NCBI RefSeq assembly: GCF_000716545.1 | Contig: NZ_JNWZ01000015.1 | Coordinates: 1 to 64,000, forward strand | Direction of reading: 5' to 3' | Length of the DNA stretch: 64,000 nt | Source: Kitasatospora phosalacinea | GTDB lineage: Bacteria > Actinomycetota > Actinomycetes > Streptomycetales > Streptomycetaceae | Shown: positions 49,026 through 57,661 of the stretch, piece after piece | How the letters are laid out: each line of letters begins with the position of its first letter | How positions within the stretch are numbered: the first letter of the stretch is position 1 | Made by a program: the position numbers and the translations under genes | The notes under the pieces: model-generated | Seen by the model: only the letters and a program-made list of their open reading frames with translations | What the model was told of the DNA's origin: nothing | Databases searched by the model: none

Positions 49026-49283
49026 CGGGGCGGCGGCCACCTGGTTTGACCCTCGGACCCGCTCCCGCGTACCGTAACCAGGTCGAGTTGTCGATGGCCG
49101 CTGCCGCATGTCCGCGGGTCCGCCCGCTTCCATGACGCGCGCAGCACGGGCGCCGTGGTGGCCCCAGCCCAGCAGATCTGGGTCAGGGAGCCGGATTTCC
49201 CAGTCCAAGGGGAGATCGCGCGGACGCACGGTGACGGCCAAGCGATTCCCCGTCATCCTACGATTCATCCCAGGAGCCCCCGA

Positions 49284-49421
49284 GTGAGCAAGCGCACCTT
49301 CCAGCCGAACAACCGTCGTCGCGCCAAGACCCACGGCTTCCGGCTGCGGATGCGTACCCGTGCCGGCCGCGCCATCCTGGCGAACCGCCGTGCCAAGGGC
49401 CGCACCGCCCTGTCCGCCTGA
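49284..49421 (+). CDS. rpmH: 50S ribosomal protein L34
   Basis: A 45-aa basic protein from GTG 49284 (AGGAG 8 nt upstream): '[20 protein letters not shown]', then '[19 protein letters not shown]'. It is the usual L34 sequence and length. It starts the rpmH-rnpA-yidD-yidC-jag-rsmG-parAB array and is divergent from dnaA. Confidence 0.98.
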   Translation: MSKRTFQPNNRRRAKTHGFRLRMRTRAGRAILANRRAKGRTALSA

Positions 49422-49440
49422 TCCGCGCAGAGGGTCTGCA

Positions 49441-49869
49441 GTGCTGCCCACCGAGAATCGGCTGCGGCGGCGCCAGGACTTCGCGACCGCGGTGAAACGC
49501 GGTCGCCGCGCAGGTCGGCCCCTGCTGGTGGTCCACCTCCACAGAGAGGCGGACCCCGACGGAGGAGTCGGCCGGAACAGCGACTCACACCCGCACGTCG
49601 CCGAGGGGCTTCCTTCGGCGCGTGCGGGTTTCGTCGTGAGCAAGGCCGTGGGGCCCGCCGTGGTCCGCAACGCGGTGAAGCGTCGGCTGCGTCACCTGGT
49701 GCGCGAGCGTCTGTCCCGGTTGCCCGCAGGTAGCCTGATAGTGGTACGGGCGTTGCCGGCTGCGTCGACGGCCTCGTACTCGGACCTTGAGCACGACCTG
49801 GACGCGGCGCTGCGGCGCCTGCTCAGGTCGGAACCGACCGGCAGTGCCCCGACGGGAACAGGGCGATGA
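49441..49869 (+). CDS. rnpA: Ribonuclease P protein component
   Basis: A 142-aa basic protein from GTG 49441: '[22 protein letters not shown]' and the RNR motif region '[18 protein letters not shown]' that binds P RNA and precursor tRNA. A short His/Ser/Gly-rich insertion (about 38-58) precedes '[11 protein letters not shown]'. It helps the RNA subunit mature tRNA 5' ends. It ends in an ATGA overlap with yidD. Confidence 0.96.
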   Translation: MLPTENRLRRRQDFATAVKRGRRAGRPLLVVHLHREADPDGGVGRNSDSHPHVAEGLPSARAGFVVSKAVGPAVVRNAVKRRLRHLVRERLSRLPAGSLIVVRALPAASTASYSDLEHDLDAALRRLLRSEPTGSAPTGTGR

Positions 49870-50180
49870 AGTACCTGCTGATGGGCCTGATCAGGCTCTA
49901 CCAGTGGACCATCAGTCCGCTGCTCGGACCGGTGTGCCGGTATTACCCCTCGTGTTCCCGCTACGGGTACGAGGCGGTTCGCGTCCACGGCGCGATCAAG
50001 GGCGGCTGGCTGACCGGCTGGCGCATCCTGCGTTGCAACCCTTGGTCTCCCGGTGGGGTTGACCACGTTCCGCCGCGAAAGCACCCGGTGTGGCACCGCC
50101 GGCTGCGCAATCTGCTGAACCCCACGAGCGGGACCGCCGAGCCGGAGCCGGTGGCGAAGCCCGATGCCCAAGGAGTCTGA
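49866..50180 (+). CDS. yidD: YidD membrane-insertion efficiency factor
   Basis: A 104-aa protein with the conserved core '[42 protein letters not shown]' (cysteines in CRYYPSCS) and '[21 protein letters not shown]'. It helps YidC-dependent membrane insertion. ATG 49866 overlaps the rnpA stop, and yidC starts 3 nt after its stop. Confidence 0.96.
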   Translation: MKYLLMGLIRLYQWTISPLLGPVCRYYPSCSRYGYEAVRVHGAIKGGWLTGWRILRCNPWSPGGVDHVPPRKHPVWHRRLRNLLNPTSGTAEPEPVAKPDAQGV

Positions 50181-50183
50181 CCG

Positions 50184-51353
50184 GTGACCTTCGGTTTTCT
50201 GAGTCCCCTCTACACAGCGGTGTCCTGGATCATCGTCCAGTTCCACTCGCTGTTCAGCCACGTCTTCGACCCCGACGGCGGCCTGGCGTGGGGGCTGTCC
50301 ATCGTGATGATGGTGGTCGTCATCCGGATCTGCCTGATCCCGCTCTTCGTGAAGCAGATCAAGGCGACCCGGGCCATGCAGGCGATCCAGCCGAAGATGA
50401 AGGCCATCCAGGAGCGCTACAAGAACGACAAGCAGCGCCAGTCCGAAGAGATGATGAAGCTGTACAAGGAGGCGGGCACCAACCCGTTCTCCTCGTGCCT
50501 TCCGATCCTCGTGCAGGCGCCGTTCTTCACCGCCCTCTACGGCGTGCTGGCCTCGATCGCCAACGACAAGACGATCGGCGTCATCGACCAGCCGCTGCTG
50601 GCGAGCGCCAAGCAGGCGCACATCTTCGGCGCCCCGCTGTCGGCCAAGTTCGTCGGCGCGGACAGCGTCCACATCCAGATCGTCTGCGCGGTCATGATCG
50701 TGCTGATGTCGCTGTCGCAGTTCGTCACCCAGCGCCAGCTGATGACCAAGAACGTCGACCTCTCGGTCAAGACGCCGTTCATGCAGCAGCAGAAGATGCT
50801 GATGTACGTCTTCCCGATCATGTTCGCCGTGATGGGCATCAACTTCCCGGTCGGTGTGCTGGTCTACTGGCTCACCACCAACGTCTGGTCGATGGGCCAG
50901 CAGCTGGTCGTCATCCGCAACAACCCGACGCCGGGCAGCCGGGCGTGGGACGAGCGCCAGGCGCGGTTGAAGAAGGCGGGCCGGATCAACCCGGACGGTT
51001 CGATCCAGAAGGCCGGTCTGGCGGCCATGCTCTCCGGCTCCAAGAACCCCAAGGGCGCGGAGGCCGACGCCCAGGCGGCGGTCGCGGAGAGCGTGCAGGT
51101 GCGCCGCCAGCAGCCGCGCAAGCAGAGCAAGGCGCAGCGGCAGGCGTCCACCACCCACCAGGCGCAGGCCGCGGAGCCGGCGGAGGGCACGCAGGCCGCG
51201 GACGAGACTCCGGCCGCGCCGGCCCCGGCCGCTCCGTCCGGCACCGGGAAGCCCGGTGCGAAGCCGGGCGGGTCGAAGCCGGGGGCCCAGCCGGGCCAGC
51301 GCCAGCAGCCCCGGCGCGGTGGCCAGGCCGGCCCGCGGCCGAAGAAGAAGTAG
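50184..51353 (+). CDS. yidC: YidC/Oxa1 membrane protein insertase
   Basis: A 389-aa protein from GTG 50184. Five membrane helices lie within residues 1-260, with the groove region '[46 protein letters not shown]' and '[20 protein letters not shown]'. The C-terminal 110 residues are Gln/Ala/Pro/Lys-rich and end RPKKK, a basic tail that in Gram-positive YidC can contact ribosomes. It lacks the large periplasmic domain of Gram-negative YidC, as expected. Confidence 0.96.
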   Translation: MTFGFLSPLYTAVSWIIVQFHSLFSHVFDPDGGLAWGLSIVMMVVVIRICLIPLFVKQIKATRAMQAIQPKMKAIQERYKNDKQRQSEEMMKLYKEAGTNPFSSCLPILVQAPFFTALYGVLASIANDKTIGVIDQPLLASAKQAHIFGAPLSAKFVGADSVHIQIVCAVMIVLMSLSQFVTQRQLMTKNVDLSVKTPFMQQQKMLMYVFPIMFAVMGINFPVGVLVYWLTTNVWSMGQQLVVIRNNPTPGSRAWDERQARLKKAGRINPDGSIQKAGLAAMLSGSKNPKGAEADAQAAVAESVQVRRQQPRKQSKAQRQASTTHQAQAAEPAEGTQAADETPAAPAPAAPSGTGKPGAKPGGSKPGAQPGQRQQPRRGGQAGPRPKKK

Positions 51354-51410
51354 TCCCTCACCCTCGTTCTCGGCCCCACCCGAGGGCCTCGTTTCCGAAG
51401 GAGTCCACCT

Positions 51411-51932
51411 GTGACGGATGGCACCACCTCCGCCGTCGACACCGCGCCGGCCGGTGAGAGCGTCCTCTCGCGTCTGGAGCACGAGGGTGACATCGCCGCC
51501 GACTACCTGGAGGGTCTGCTGGACATCGCGGACCTGGACGGCGACATCGACATGGACGTCGAGGGGGACCGGGCGCTGGTCTCCATCGTCAGTGAGGGCG
51601 ACGACCGGACGCTGCAGCGGCTGGTGGGCCAGGACGGCGAGGTGCTGGAGGCGCTCCAGGAGCTGACCCGGCTGGCCGTGCACCGGGAGACCGGCGAGCG
51701 CAGCCGCCTGATGCTGGACGTCGCGGGCTTCCGGGCGCGCAAGCGGGCCGAGCTGGCGGAGCTGGGCGCGGAGGCGTCCGAGCGGGTCAAGAGCACCGGC
51801 GAGCAGGTCAAGCTGCGGCCGATGACCCCGTTCGAGCGCAAGGTGGTGCACGACGCGGTGGCTGCCGCGGGTCTGCGCAGCGAGTCGGAGGGCGAGGAGC
51901 CCCAGCGGTGCGTGGTCGTGCTGCCGGCTTGA
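51411..51932 (+). CDS. jag: Jag/KhpB-like R3H and KH RNA-binding protein
   Basis: A 173-aa protein from GTG 51411 (GAAGGAG). The acidic N-terminus leads to a KH domain with '[46 protein letters not shown]' and a C-terminal R3H domain '[38 protein letters not shown]', with the Arg-x3-His-like pattern. It binds RNA; in other Gram-positives KhpB affects cell length and division. It is downstream of yidC in the conserved array. Confidence 0.92.
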   Translation: MTDGTTSAVDTAPAGESVLSRLEHEGDIAADYLEGLLDIADLDGDIDMDVEGDRALVSIVSEGDDRTLQRLVGQDGEVLEALQELTRLAVHRETGERSRLMLDVAGFRARKRAELAELGAEASERVKSTGEQVKLRPMTPFERKVVHDAVAAAGLRSESEGEEPQRCVVVLPA

Positions 51933-51959
51933 CGCCGGTGGTGCTGCCGTTCCGGTGTC

Positions 51960-51990
51960 CGACCCCGCCCGCCTCGCGCGGGCGGGGTCG
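51960..51990 (+). terminator. Terminator after jag
   Basis: A 13-bp stem (51960-51972 with 51978-51990) closes a CTCGC loop, 28 nt after the jag stop codon. It ends the rpmH-jag part of the array; rsmG may have its own promoter. Confidence 0.8.
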
Positions 51991-52011
51991 TCGCTTCTAC
52001 GGCGGAGTGGT

Positions 52012-52025
52012 GTTTCACGTGGAAC
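52012..52025. promoter_or_regulatory. parS: parS site 1 (GTTTCACGTGGAAC)
   Basis: One mismatch from the perfect palindrome GTTTCACGTGAAAC. It lies between jag and rsmG, 22 nt beyond a terminator. Confidence 0.9.
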
Positions 52026-52071
52026 AGTGCTGGTACGGCGGGTGGATTCGACGGTGAGCGGAGAGGCAGAG

Positions 52072-52851
52072 ATGGACAGGGACGGCACGGAGCCCGAGGC
52101 GCCGTTGGAGGGGCCGGGTCAGACGCCGGAGGCGGCGGGGCGGATCTTCGGTGATCGGCTGCCGCAGGCCGTGCGCTACACCGAGCTGCTGGCGACCGCC
52201 GGGGTGCAGCGCGGGCTGATCGGCCCGCGCGAGGTGCCCCGGCTGTGGGACCGGCACGTGCTCAACTGCGCGGTGCTGGCCGAGTTGCTGCCCGCCGGGG
52301 TCTCGCTGTGCGACGTCGGCTCGGGCGCCGGCCTGCCCGGCATCCCGGTGGCGCTGGCCCGGCCGGACGTGTCGGTGACCCTGCTGGAGCCGCTGCTGCG
52401 GCGCACCACCTTCCTGGAGGAGGTGGTCCGCGAACTCGGCCTGGAGAACGTCACCGTGCTGCGCGGCCGGGCCGAGGAGACGGTCGGCAAGCTGGCGGTG
52501 GACGTGGTGACCGCCCGCGCGGTCGCCCCGCTGGACCGACTGGCCGGCTGGGGCATGCCGCTGCTGCGCCCGTACGGGCAGATGCTGGCGCTGAAGGGTG
52601 ACACCGCCGAGCAGGAGCTGACGGACTCGCGGGCGGCGCTGACCCGGCTGGGTGCGGTGAAGTGGTCGGTGATCGGCGTCGGCGAGGGCGTGCTGGTGAC
52701 CCCGACCCGGGTGGTGCGGGTGGAGGCGGGGGAGAGCCCCGGCGGCGTGAGGGCGGCCACCCGGCGGGCCCGGGCGGCCCGGGCGGGTCGCGGCGGGGGT
52801 AAGGGCGGCGAGGGTGCGGGTCGGCGCGGCGGCAGCCGCGGGCGGCGCTGA
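52072..52851 (+). CDS. rsmG: 16S rRNA (guanine-527 N7) methyltransferase RsmG/GidB
   Basis: A 259-aa protein. ATG 52072 follows AGGCAGAG; an in-frame GTG at 52054 is possible. The fold has '[41 protein letters not shown]', the SAM motif '[20 protein letters not shown]', '[18 protein letters not shown]' and '[16 protein letters not shown]'. It methylates G527 (E. coli numbering) in the 530 loop of 16S rRNA; loss gives low-level streptomycin resistance. The C-terminal 45 residues are Arg/Gly/Ala-rich. Confidence 0.95.
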   Translation: MDRDGTEPEAPLEGPGQTPEAAGRIFGDRLPQAVRYTELLATAGVQRGLIGPREVPRLWDRHVLNCAVLAELLPAGVSLCDVGSGAGLPGIPVALARPDVSVTLLEPLLRRTTFLEEVVRELGLENVTVLRGRAEETVGKLAVDVVTARAVAPLDRLAGWGMPLLRPYGQMLALKGDTAEQELTDSRAALTRLGAVKWSVIGVGEGVLVTPTRVVRVEAGESPGGVRAATRRARAARAGRGGGKGGEGAGRRGGSRGRR

Positions 52852-52970
52852 GCCCTTCGCGCTGGTGTTCGGGGCGGGTGGCCGGTGGGCCGCCCGCCCC
52901 GTTCCGTTCGGGCGGGACCCGGAGTGTCGGGCCCACGGATCCCGACATTCCGGGCATGGTGTTCCACGTG

Positions 52971-52984
52971 AAACGTCGCTTCCT
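52971..52984. promoter_or_regulatory. parS: parS site 2 (GTTCCACGTGAAAC)
   Basis: One mismatch from the palindromic consensus; in the rsmG-parA gap, 111 bp before the parA start used here. Confidence 0.9.
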
Positions 52985-53057
52985 GCTCTCCGGCGTACTT
53001 GATCAAGGACTCAATCGGGCCCCGGACCGTCACCCGGACGTGACTGTCGCGGCCCCG

Positions 53058-53071
53058 GTTTCACGTGAAAC
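53058..53071. promoter_or_regulatory. parS: parS site 3, perfect palindrome
   Basis: GTTTCACGTGAAAC is an exact 14-bp palindrome. It ends 10 nt before the parA ATG, so ParB bound there would cover the translation start and probably the promoter. Confidence 0.95.
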
Positions 53072-53081
53072 ACTGACCCCC

Positions 53082-54074
53082 ATGCAGGAGTCGGAGATCG
53101 TCGATCAGGTGGATGACACCCCCGTCGCCCGGGCCGCGCACACCGTCGCTCCGGCCACCGGGAACGCCGGGGAGGCGCTGCCCCGGCCCGCCGCGACCCG
53201 GGTCATGGTGGTCGCCAACCAGAAGGGCGGGGTGGGCAAGACCACCACCACCGTCAACCTGGCCGCCGGTCTGGCCATGCACGGCCTGCGGGTGCTGGTC
53301 ATCGACCTCGACCCGCAGGGCAACGCCTCGACCGCGCTCGGCATCGACCACCACGCCGAGGTGCCGTCGATCTACGACGTGCTGGTCGAGGGCAAGCCGC
53401 TGGCCGACGTGGTGCAGCCGGTGGTCGACGTGGAGGGGCTGTTCTGCTGCCCGGCCACCATCGACCTGGCGGGCGCCGAGATCGAGCTGGTCTCGCTGGT
53501 CGCCCGGGAGAGCCGGCTGCAGCGCGCCATCGCCGCCTACGAGCAGCCGCTCGACTACGTGCTGATCGACTGTCCGCCCTCGCTGGGGCTGCTGACCGTC
53601 AACGCGATGGTGGCCGGCCAGGAGGTGCTGATCCCGATCCAGTGCGAGTACTACGCGCTGGAGGGCCTCGGCCAGCTGCTGCGCAACGTGGAGCTGGTGC
53701 GGGCGCACCTGAACCCGTCGCTGCACGTCTCGACCATCCTGCTGACCATGTACGACGCCCGGACCAGGCTGGCCGCGCAGGTCGCCGAGGAGGTGCGGAC
53801 GCACTTCGAGAAGGAGGTGCTGAACACCGCCATCCCGCGGTCGGTGCGCATCTCCGAGGCCCCCAGTTACGGGCAGACCGTGCTGACCTACGACCCGGGC
53901 TCCACCGGCGCGCTCTCCTACCTGGAGGCGGCGCGCGAGTTGGCGCTGCGGGCCGAGGTCGCCAAGTCGACGGTCGGGCGGCACCGGGCGGGCGCGGCGG
54001 TCGTTCCGCCGCAGAGCGGCGGGGAGACGTCCGCGCCGACGGCACAGCACAGTTCGATGGAGGGCAAGCGGTGA
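53082..54074 (+). CDS. parA: ParA chromosome-partitioning ATPase
   Basis: A 330-aa Walker-type ATPase: deviant Walker A '[20 protein letters not shown]' (signature lysine in KGGVGKTT), '[18 protein letters not shown]' and '[18 protein letters not shown]', and the C-terminal '[18 protein letters not shown]'. It acts with ParB to segregate origins during sporulation septation. The ATG has no clear ribosome-binding site. The frame is open upstream, with a GTG at about 53040 and an ATG at 52956 as alternatives; the upstream leader is largely parS sequence. It overlaps parB by GTGA. Confidence 0.94.
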   Translation: MQESEIVDQVDDTPVARAAHTVAPATGNAGEALPRPAATRVMVVANQKGGVGKTTTTVNLAAGLAMHGLRVLVIDLDPQGNASTALGIDHHAEVPSIYDVLVEGKPLADVVQPVVDVEGLFCCPATIDLAGAEIELVSLVARESRLQRAIAAYEQPLDYVLIDCPPSLGLLTVNAMVAGQEVLIPIQCEYYALEGLGQLLRNVELVRAHLNPSLHVSTILLTMYDARTRLAAQVAEEVRTHFEKEVLNTAIPRSVRISEAPSYGQTVLTYDPGSTGALSYLEAARELALRAEVAKSTVGRHRAGAAVVPPQSGGETSAPTAQHSSMEGKR

Positions 54075-55129
54075 GTGGCACGCGCAGGGGTCTGGGCAGG
54101 GGACTGGGGGCGCTGATCCCGGCGACCCAGCCGGCGGCCGCCGGGGGAGCTCCGGCCGAGCCGGCCGGGCCCGTCGCGGCGGCGCCGTCGGTGCCGACCG
54201 ACCGCGGCACGGTGGCCGCCAAGGCCGCCGCCGAGAGCCTGCGGGAGCTGGCGGGCGACCAGCGCCGCAGCGTCCTGGAGGCGGCCCTGGCCCCGGTGAA
54301 CGGGGCCCGGTTCGCCGAGCTGCCGCTGGAGTCGATCCGCCCCAACCCGCGTCAGCCGCGCGAGGTGTTCGACGAGGTGAAGCTCGCCGAACTGGTCGCC
54401 TCGATCAAGGAGGTCGGCCTGCTCCAGCCCGTGGTGGTCCGTCAGACCGGGCCCGACAGCTACGAGCTGATCATGGGCGAGCGCCGCTGGCGGGCCTCCC
54501 GGGAGGCCGGCCTCGACGTCATCCCGGCGATCGTGCGGGCCACCGACGACGACAAGCTGCTGCTGGACGCGCTGCTGGAGAACCTGCACCGGGCCGAGCT
54601 GAACGCGCTGGAGGAGGCCGCGGCGTACGACCAGCTGCTGCGCGACTTCGGCTGCACGCACGACGAGTTGGCGGACCGGGTGGGCAAGTCCCGGCCGCAC
54701 GTCTCCAACACGCTGCGCCTGATGAAGCTGCCGGTGTCGGTGCAGCTGAAGGTGGCGGCGGGGGAGGTCACCGCCGGGCACGCCAAGGCGATCCTGATGG
54801 TGCCGGACGCCGAGCGGCAGGAGAAGCTGGCCGCTCGGGTGGTGGCCGAACTGCTCTCGGTGCGGGCCACCGAGGAGATCGCCAAGCTGATGGCCGGCGT
54901 CGAGCCGAAGCGGCGCGCCCCGCGCGCCGAGCCGCTGCCCACTCCGGCCTTCGACGAGCTGGCCGGGCGCCTCTCGGACCGCTTCGAGACCAGGGTCAAG
55001 GTCGAGGTCTCGCAGCGCGACGGCAAGCTCGGCAAGGGCAAGGTGGTACTGGAGTTCGGTTCGGTCGAGGACCTGAACCGGATCCTGGACAGTCTGGCCC
55101 CGGGGGAGCGGGGTCTGCCGCTGTCCTGA
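54071..55129 (+). CDS. parB: ParB chromosome-partitioning protein (CTPase)
   Basis: A 352-aa protein from GTG 54071. '[15 protein letters not shown]' opens the N-terminal ParA-contact segment. The CTPase domain has '[36 protein letters not shown]' and '[14 protein letters not shown]'. The central helix-turn-helix (about 205-275) has '[24 protein letters not shown]', which reads parS. The C-terminal dimer domain ends '[21 protein letters not shown]'. It loads at parS sites and slides along DNA. At least eight sites lie in this window, several next to its own gene. Confidence 0.96.
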   Translation: MSGTRRGLGRGLGALIPATQPAAAGGAPAEPAGPVAAAPSVPTDRGTVAAKAAAESLRELAGDQRRSVLEAALAPVNGARFAELPLESIRPNPRQPREVFDEVKLAELVASIKEVGLLQPVVVRQTGPDSYELIMGERRWRASREAGLDVIPAIVRATDDDKLLLDALLENLHRAELNALEEAAAYDQLLRDFGCTHDELADRVGKSRPHVSNTLRLMKLPVSVQLKVAAGEVTAGHAKAILMVPDAERQEKLAARVVAELLSVRATEEIAKLMAGVEPKRRAPRAEPLPTPAFDELAGRLSDRFETRVKVEVSQRDGKLGKGKVVLEFGSVEDLNRILDSLAPGERGLPLS

Positions 55130-55153
55130 CCCGGAGACCTCGGGCAGCGAGCC

Positions 55154-55189
55154 AACGGGTGCGTGTTTCACGTGGAACGTGCACCCGTT
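55154..55189. promoter_or_regulatory. parS: parS site 4 inside a 36-bp dyad after parB
   Basis: GTTTCACGTGGAAC (55165-55178) sits at the exact centre of a longer inverted repeat: AACGGGTGC (55154-55162) pairs with GCACCCGTT (55181-55189). The whole 36 bp folds as one near-perfect hairpin 24 nt after the parB stop. Confidence 0.85.
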
Positions 55190-55247
55190 CCGTCGGGCGG
55201 AGCAGACTGGGTCCGGAGGGTTTCCGCCTGGAGGAGGAGGTGCGGGC

Positions 55248-55865
55248 GTGGGACGGAGGGTCGTTCCGCTGACGCTGGACAACCTCTCTGATGTGCCGAA
55301 CACCTGCCGCTCCTGCGTCTTCTGGGAGCTCGACCCGGTCAGCGGGCGGGACGCGCAGGACGCAGGCAAGGGGGAGTTGGAGAAGGAGGGGTGGATCTCC
55401 GCGGTGCTGCTGGAGTGGGGATCCTGCGGCCGGGTCGCCTACGTGGACGACCGCCCGGCCGGGTTCGTGCTCTACGCCCCGCCCGCGTACGTACCGCGCG
55501 GGCAGTCCTTCCCGACCAGCCCGATCTCGCCGGACGCGGTGCAGCTGATGGTGTCCCGGGTGCTGCCGGGCTTCCAGGGGCAGGGCCTGGGACGGGTGTT
55601 GGTGCAGTCGGTGGCCAAGGACCTGGTCCGGCGCGGCTTCCGGGCGATCGAGGCGTTCGGCGCCCAGGGGCGGGAGGTGCCGAGCTGCGTGCTGCCCGCC
55701 GACCACCTGCTGGCGGTGGGCTTCAAGACCGTCCGGCCGCACCACAGGTACCCGCGGCTGCGCCTGGAGGCGCGCACCACGCTCTCCTGGAAGGGTGACG
55801 TGGAGGGCGCGTTGGAGCGGCTGCTCGGCGGCCGGCGCCAGGAACCGGCGCTGCGGCCGCTCTGA
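55248..55865 (+). CDS. GNAT-family N-acetyltransferase
   Basis: A 205-aa protein from GTG 55248 behind GAGGAGGAGG. The N-terminus has a Cys-containing segment 'NTCRSCVFWELDP'. The acetyl-CoA-binding region is 'VSRVLPGFQGQGLGRVLVQSVAKDLVRRGFRAIEAFG' (Q/R-x-x-G-x-G/A motif as QGQGLGRVL), and 'GRVAYVDDRPAGFVLYAPP' matches the central beta strands. The acceptor is unknown. A gene of this kind after parB is common in Streptomyces. Confidence 0.88.
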   Translation: MGRRVVPLTLDNLSDVPNTCRSCVFWELDPVSGRDAQDAGKGELEKEGWISAVLLEWGSCGRVAYVDDRPAGFVLYAPPAYVPRGQSFPTSPISPDAVQLMVSRVLPGFQGQGLGRVLVQSVAKDLVRRGFRAIEAFGAQGREVPSCVLPADHLLAVGFKTVRPHHRYPRLRLEARTTLSWKGDVEGALERLLGGRRQEPALRPL

Positions 55866-55910
55866 GGGAGCGATCCTCCGCCCCGGGGCGGTCCGCGCGG
55901 GCGGGCGGTC

Positions 55911-56003
55911 TCCGCGCTGAGGGCTTCTCAGCGAAGCCGCCGGAGCACCGGGGGCGCCGCCGCCCGGAGGCCGCCGCGCTCTCGGGGCTTCCTGGCGAAG
56001 CCC
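55911..56003. repeat. Two tandem hairpin modules between the GNAT gene and trxA
   Basis: GGCTTC-TCAGC-GAAGCC (55922-55938) and GGGCTTC-CTGGC-GAAGCCC (55985-56003) are two stem-loops with the same 6-bp core stem and 5-nt loops. Each is preceded by CCGCGCT, so the two modules are imperfect direct repeats of about 28 bp. The 250-nt gap 55866-56117 has no gene. Confidence 0.6.
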
Positions 56004-56062
56004 TCCCGACGGGGCCTCGGACGGATCGGCCCCGGACGCACCCGCCCCGGACGGCTCCGGGA

Positions 56063-56109
56063 ACGCCGCGGCGGCCCGGACGGTGGTGCCGTCCGGGCCG
56101 CCGCGGCGT
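56063..56109. terminator. Long perfect hairpin terminator between the GNAT gene and trxA
   Basis: A 21-bp uninterrupted stem (56063-56083 with 56089-56109) closes a TGGTG loop between two convergent genes. Confidence 0.9.
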
Positions 56110-56117
56110 GGTCGGGC

Positions 56118-56444
56118 CTACAGGTACTCGGCGAGCTCGCGCAGCAGGGCGGCCTTCGGGCGGGCGCCGGTGATGGTCTTCACCAGCTCACCGCCCTTGT
56201 AGACGTTGAGCGTCGGGATGGAGATCACGTTGTACGCCGCAGCGGTCTCCTGGTTGGCGTCCACGTCGAGCTTGACCACGGTCAGCTTGTCGGCGTGCTC
56301 GGCCGCGATGTCCTCCAGGACCGGGGCGACCTGGCGGCACGGGCCGCACCAGGTGGCCCAGAAGTCGACGAGGACGGGCTTGTCGCTCTTGAGCACCTCG
56401 GCGTCGAAGGTGGCGTCGGTTACTTCCTTGGTGGCGCCGGCCAC
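56118..56444 (-). CDS. trxA: Thioredoxin
   Basis: A 108-aa protein with the active site 'VDFWATWCGPCRQVAPVLEDIA' (WCGPC) and the cis-Pro in 'VISIPTLNVYKGGE'. GTG 56444 follows AAGGAG. It is 95 nt downstream of trxB in the same direction and is reduced by TrxB with NADPH. The pair is one operon under a sigma-R promoter. Confidence 0.97.
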   Translation of the reverse strand: MAGATKEVTDATFDAEVLKSDKPVLVDFWATWCGPCRQVAPVLEDIAAEHADKLTVVKLDVDANQETAAAYNVISIPTLNVYKGGELVKTITGARPKAALLRELAEYL

Positions 56445-56539
56445 GGGAACTCCTTGGGGTCGGAGGAGAGGTACGTCAGTGATAACAACGGCGGGGGCGG
56501 ATCTGTTTCTGCTCCCGCCCGGACGGGCCTGGCGGGGCG

Positions 56540-57508
56540 TCAGACCGCGACGACGGCGGCCGGGGCCTCGTCGGCGTCGGCCAGCGCGGCCAGGTACCGC
56601 TCGGCGTCCAGCGCGGCGGAGCAGCCGGTGCCGGCGGCGGTGATGGCCTGGCGGTAGGTGTGGTCCACCACGTCGCCGGCGGCGAAGACGCCGGGGAGGT
56701 TGGTGCGGGTGGAGGGGGCCTCCACCTTGAGGTAGCCCTCGGCGTCCAGGTCGAGCTGGCCCTTGAACAGCTCGGTGCGCGGGTCGTGGCCGATCGCGAT
56801 GAACAGGCCGGTGACGGGCAGCTCGCGCAGGTCTCCGGTGTTGGTGTCGCGCAGGGTCACGCCGGAGAGCTTCGGGTCTCCGTGGATCTCCTCGACCGCG
56901 CTGTCCCAGGCGAAGGTGATCTTCGGGTCGGCGAAGGCACGCTCCTGCATCGCCTTGGAGGCGCGCAGCGAGTTGCGGCGGTGGACGACCGTGACGCTGC
57001 GGGCGAAGCGGGACAGGAAGGTGGCCTCCTCCAGGGCGGTGTCGCCGCCGCCGACCACCGCGATGTCCTGGTCGCGGAAGAAGAAGCCGTCGCAGGTCGC
57101 GCACCAGGAGACGCCGCGGCCGGAGAGCTTGTCCTCGTTCGGGAGGCCGAGCTTGCGGTGCTGCGAGCCGGTCGCGACGATCACGGCGCGGGCGCGGTGC
57201 ACGGTGCCCTCGGAGTCGGTGACGGTCTTGACGTCGCCCGTGAGGTCGACGGCGACGACGTCGTCCGGGACCAGCTCGGCGCCGAAGCGCTCGGCCTGGG
57301 CGCGCATGTTGTCCATCAGCTCGGGGCCCATGATGCCGTCGCGGTAGCCCGGGAAGTTCTCCACCTCGGTGGTGTTCATCAGGGCGCCGCCGGCCGTGAC
57401 CGCACCCTCGAACACCAGCGGCTTCAGGGAGGCGCGCGCGGTGTACAACGCAGCGGTGTACCCGGACGGGCCGGAACCGATGATGATCACGTTACGGACG
57501 TCGCTCAC
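56540..57508 (-). CDS. trxB: Thioredoxin reductase
   Basis: A 322-aa flavoprotein from GTG 57508 (CAGGAG upstream): FAD motif '[20 protein letters not shown]', redox pair '[11 protein letters not shown]' (CATC), NADPH motif '[20 protein letters not shown]' and '[24 protein letters not shown]'. It reduces thioredoxin with NADPH. A sigma-R promoter lies about 68 nt upstream. It follows the anti-sigma gene in the same direction. Confidence 0.97.
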   Translation of the reverse strand: MSDVRNVIIIGSGPSGYTAALYTARASLKPLVFEGAVTAGGALMNTTEVENFPGYRDGIMGPELMDNMRAQAERFGAELVPDDVVAVDLTGDVKTVTDSEGTVHRARAVIVATGSQHRKLGLPNEDKLSGRGVSWCATCDGFFFRDQDIAVVGGGDTALEEATFLSRFARSVTVVHRRNSLRASKAMQERAFADPKITFAWDSAVEEIHGDPKLSGVTLRDTNTGDLRELPVTGLFIAIGHDPRTELFKGQLDLDAEGYLKVEAPSTRTNLPGVFAAGDVVDHTYRQAITAAGTGCSAALDAERYLAALADADEAPAAVVAV

Positions 57509-57575
57509 TGCTTCTCCTGGTTCGCCTGGCGTCCCGCTCGCGCGGGGGAGGGCGGTCTGCTCCGCCGCCCCGGAC

Positions 57576-57602
57576 AACGACTCACCAGTCTCCCGCATTC
57601 CC
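57576..57602 (-). promoter_or_regulatory. Sigma-R (disulfide stress) promoter of trxBA
   Basis: On the minus strand GGGAAT (57602-57597), exactly 18 nt, then GTT (57578-57576). This is the known sigma-R consensus GGGAAT-N18-GTT, correctly placed in front of trxB, a classical sigma-R target in S. coelicolor. Confidence 0.9.
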
Positions 57603-57661
57603 AGGCCCGACCGCACCCACCGCCCGCACTCCGGGCGCGGTGGGCCGGACCGGGCGAGGAA

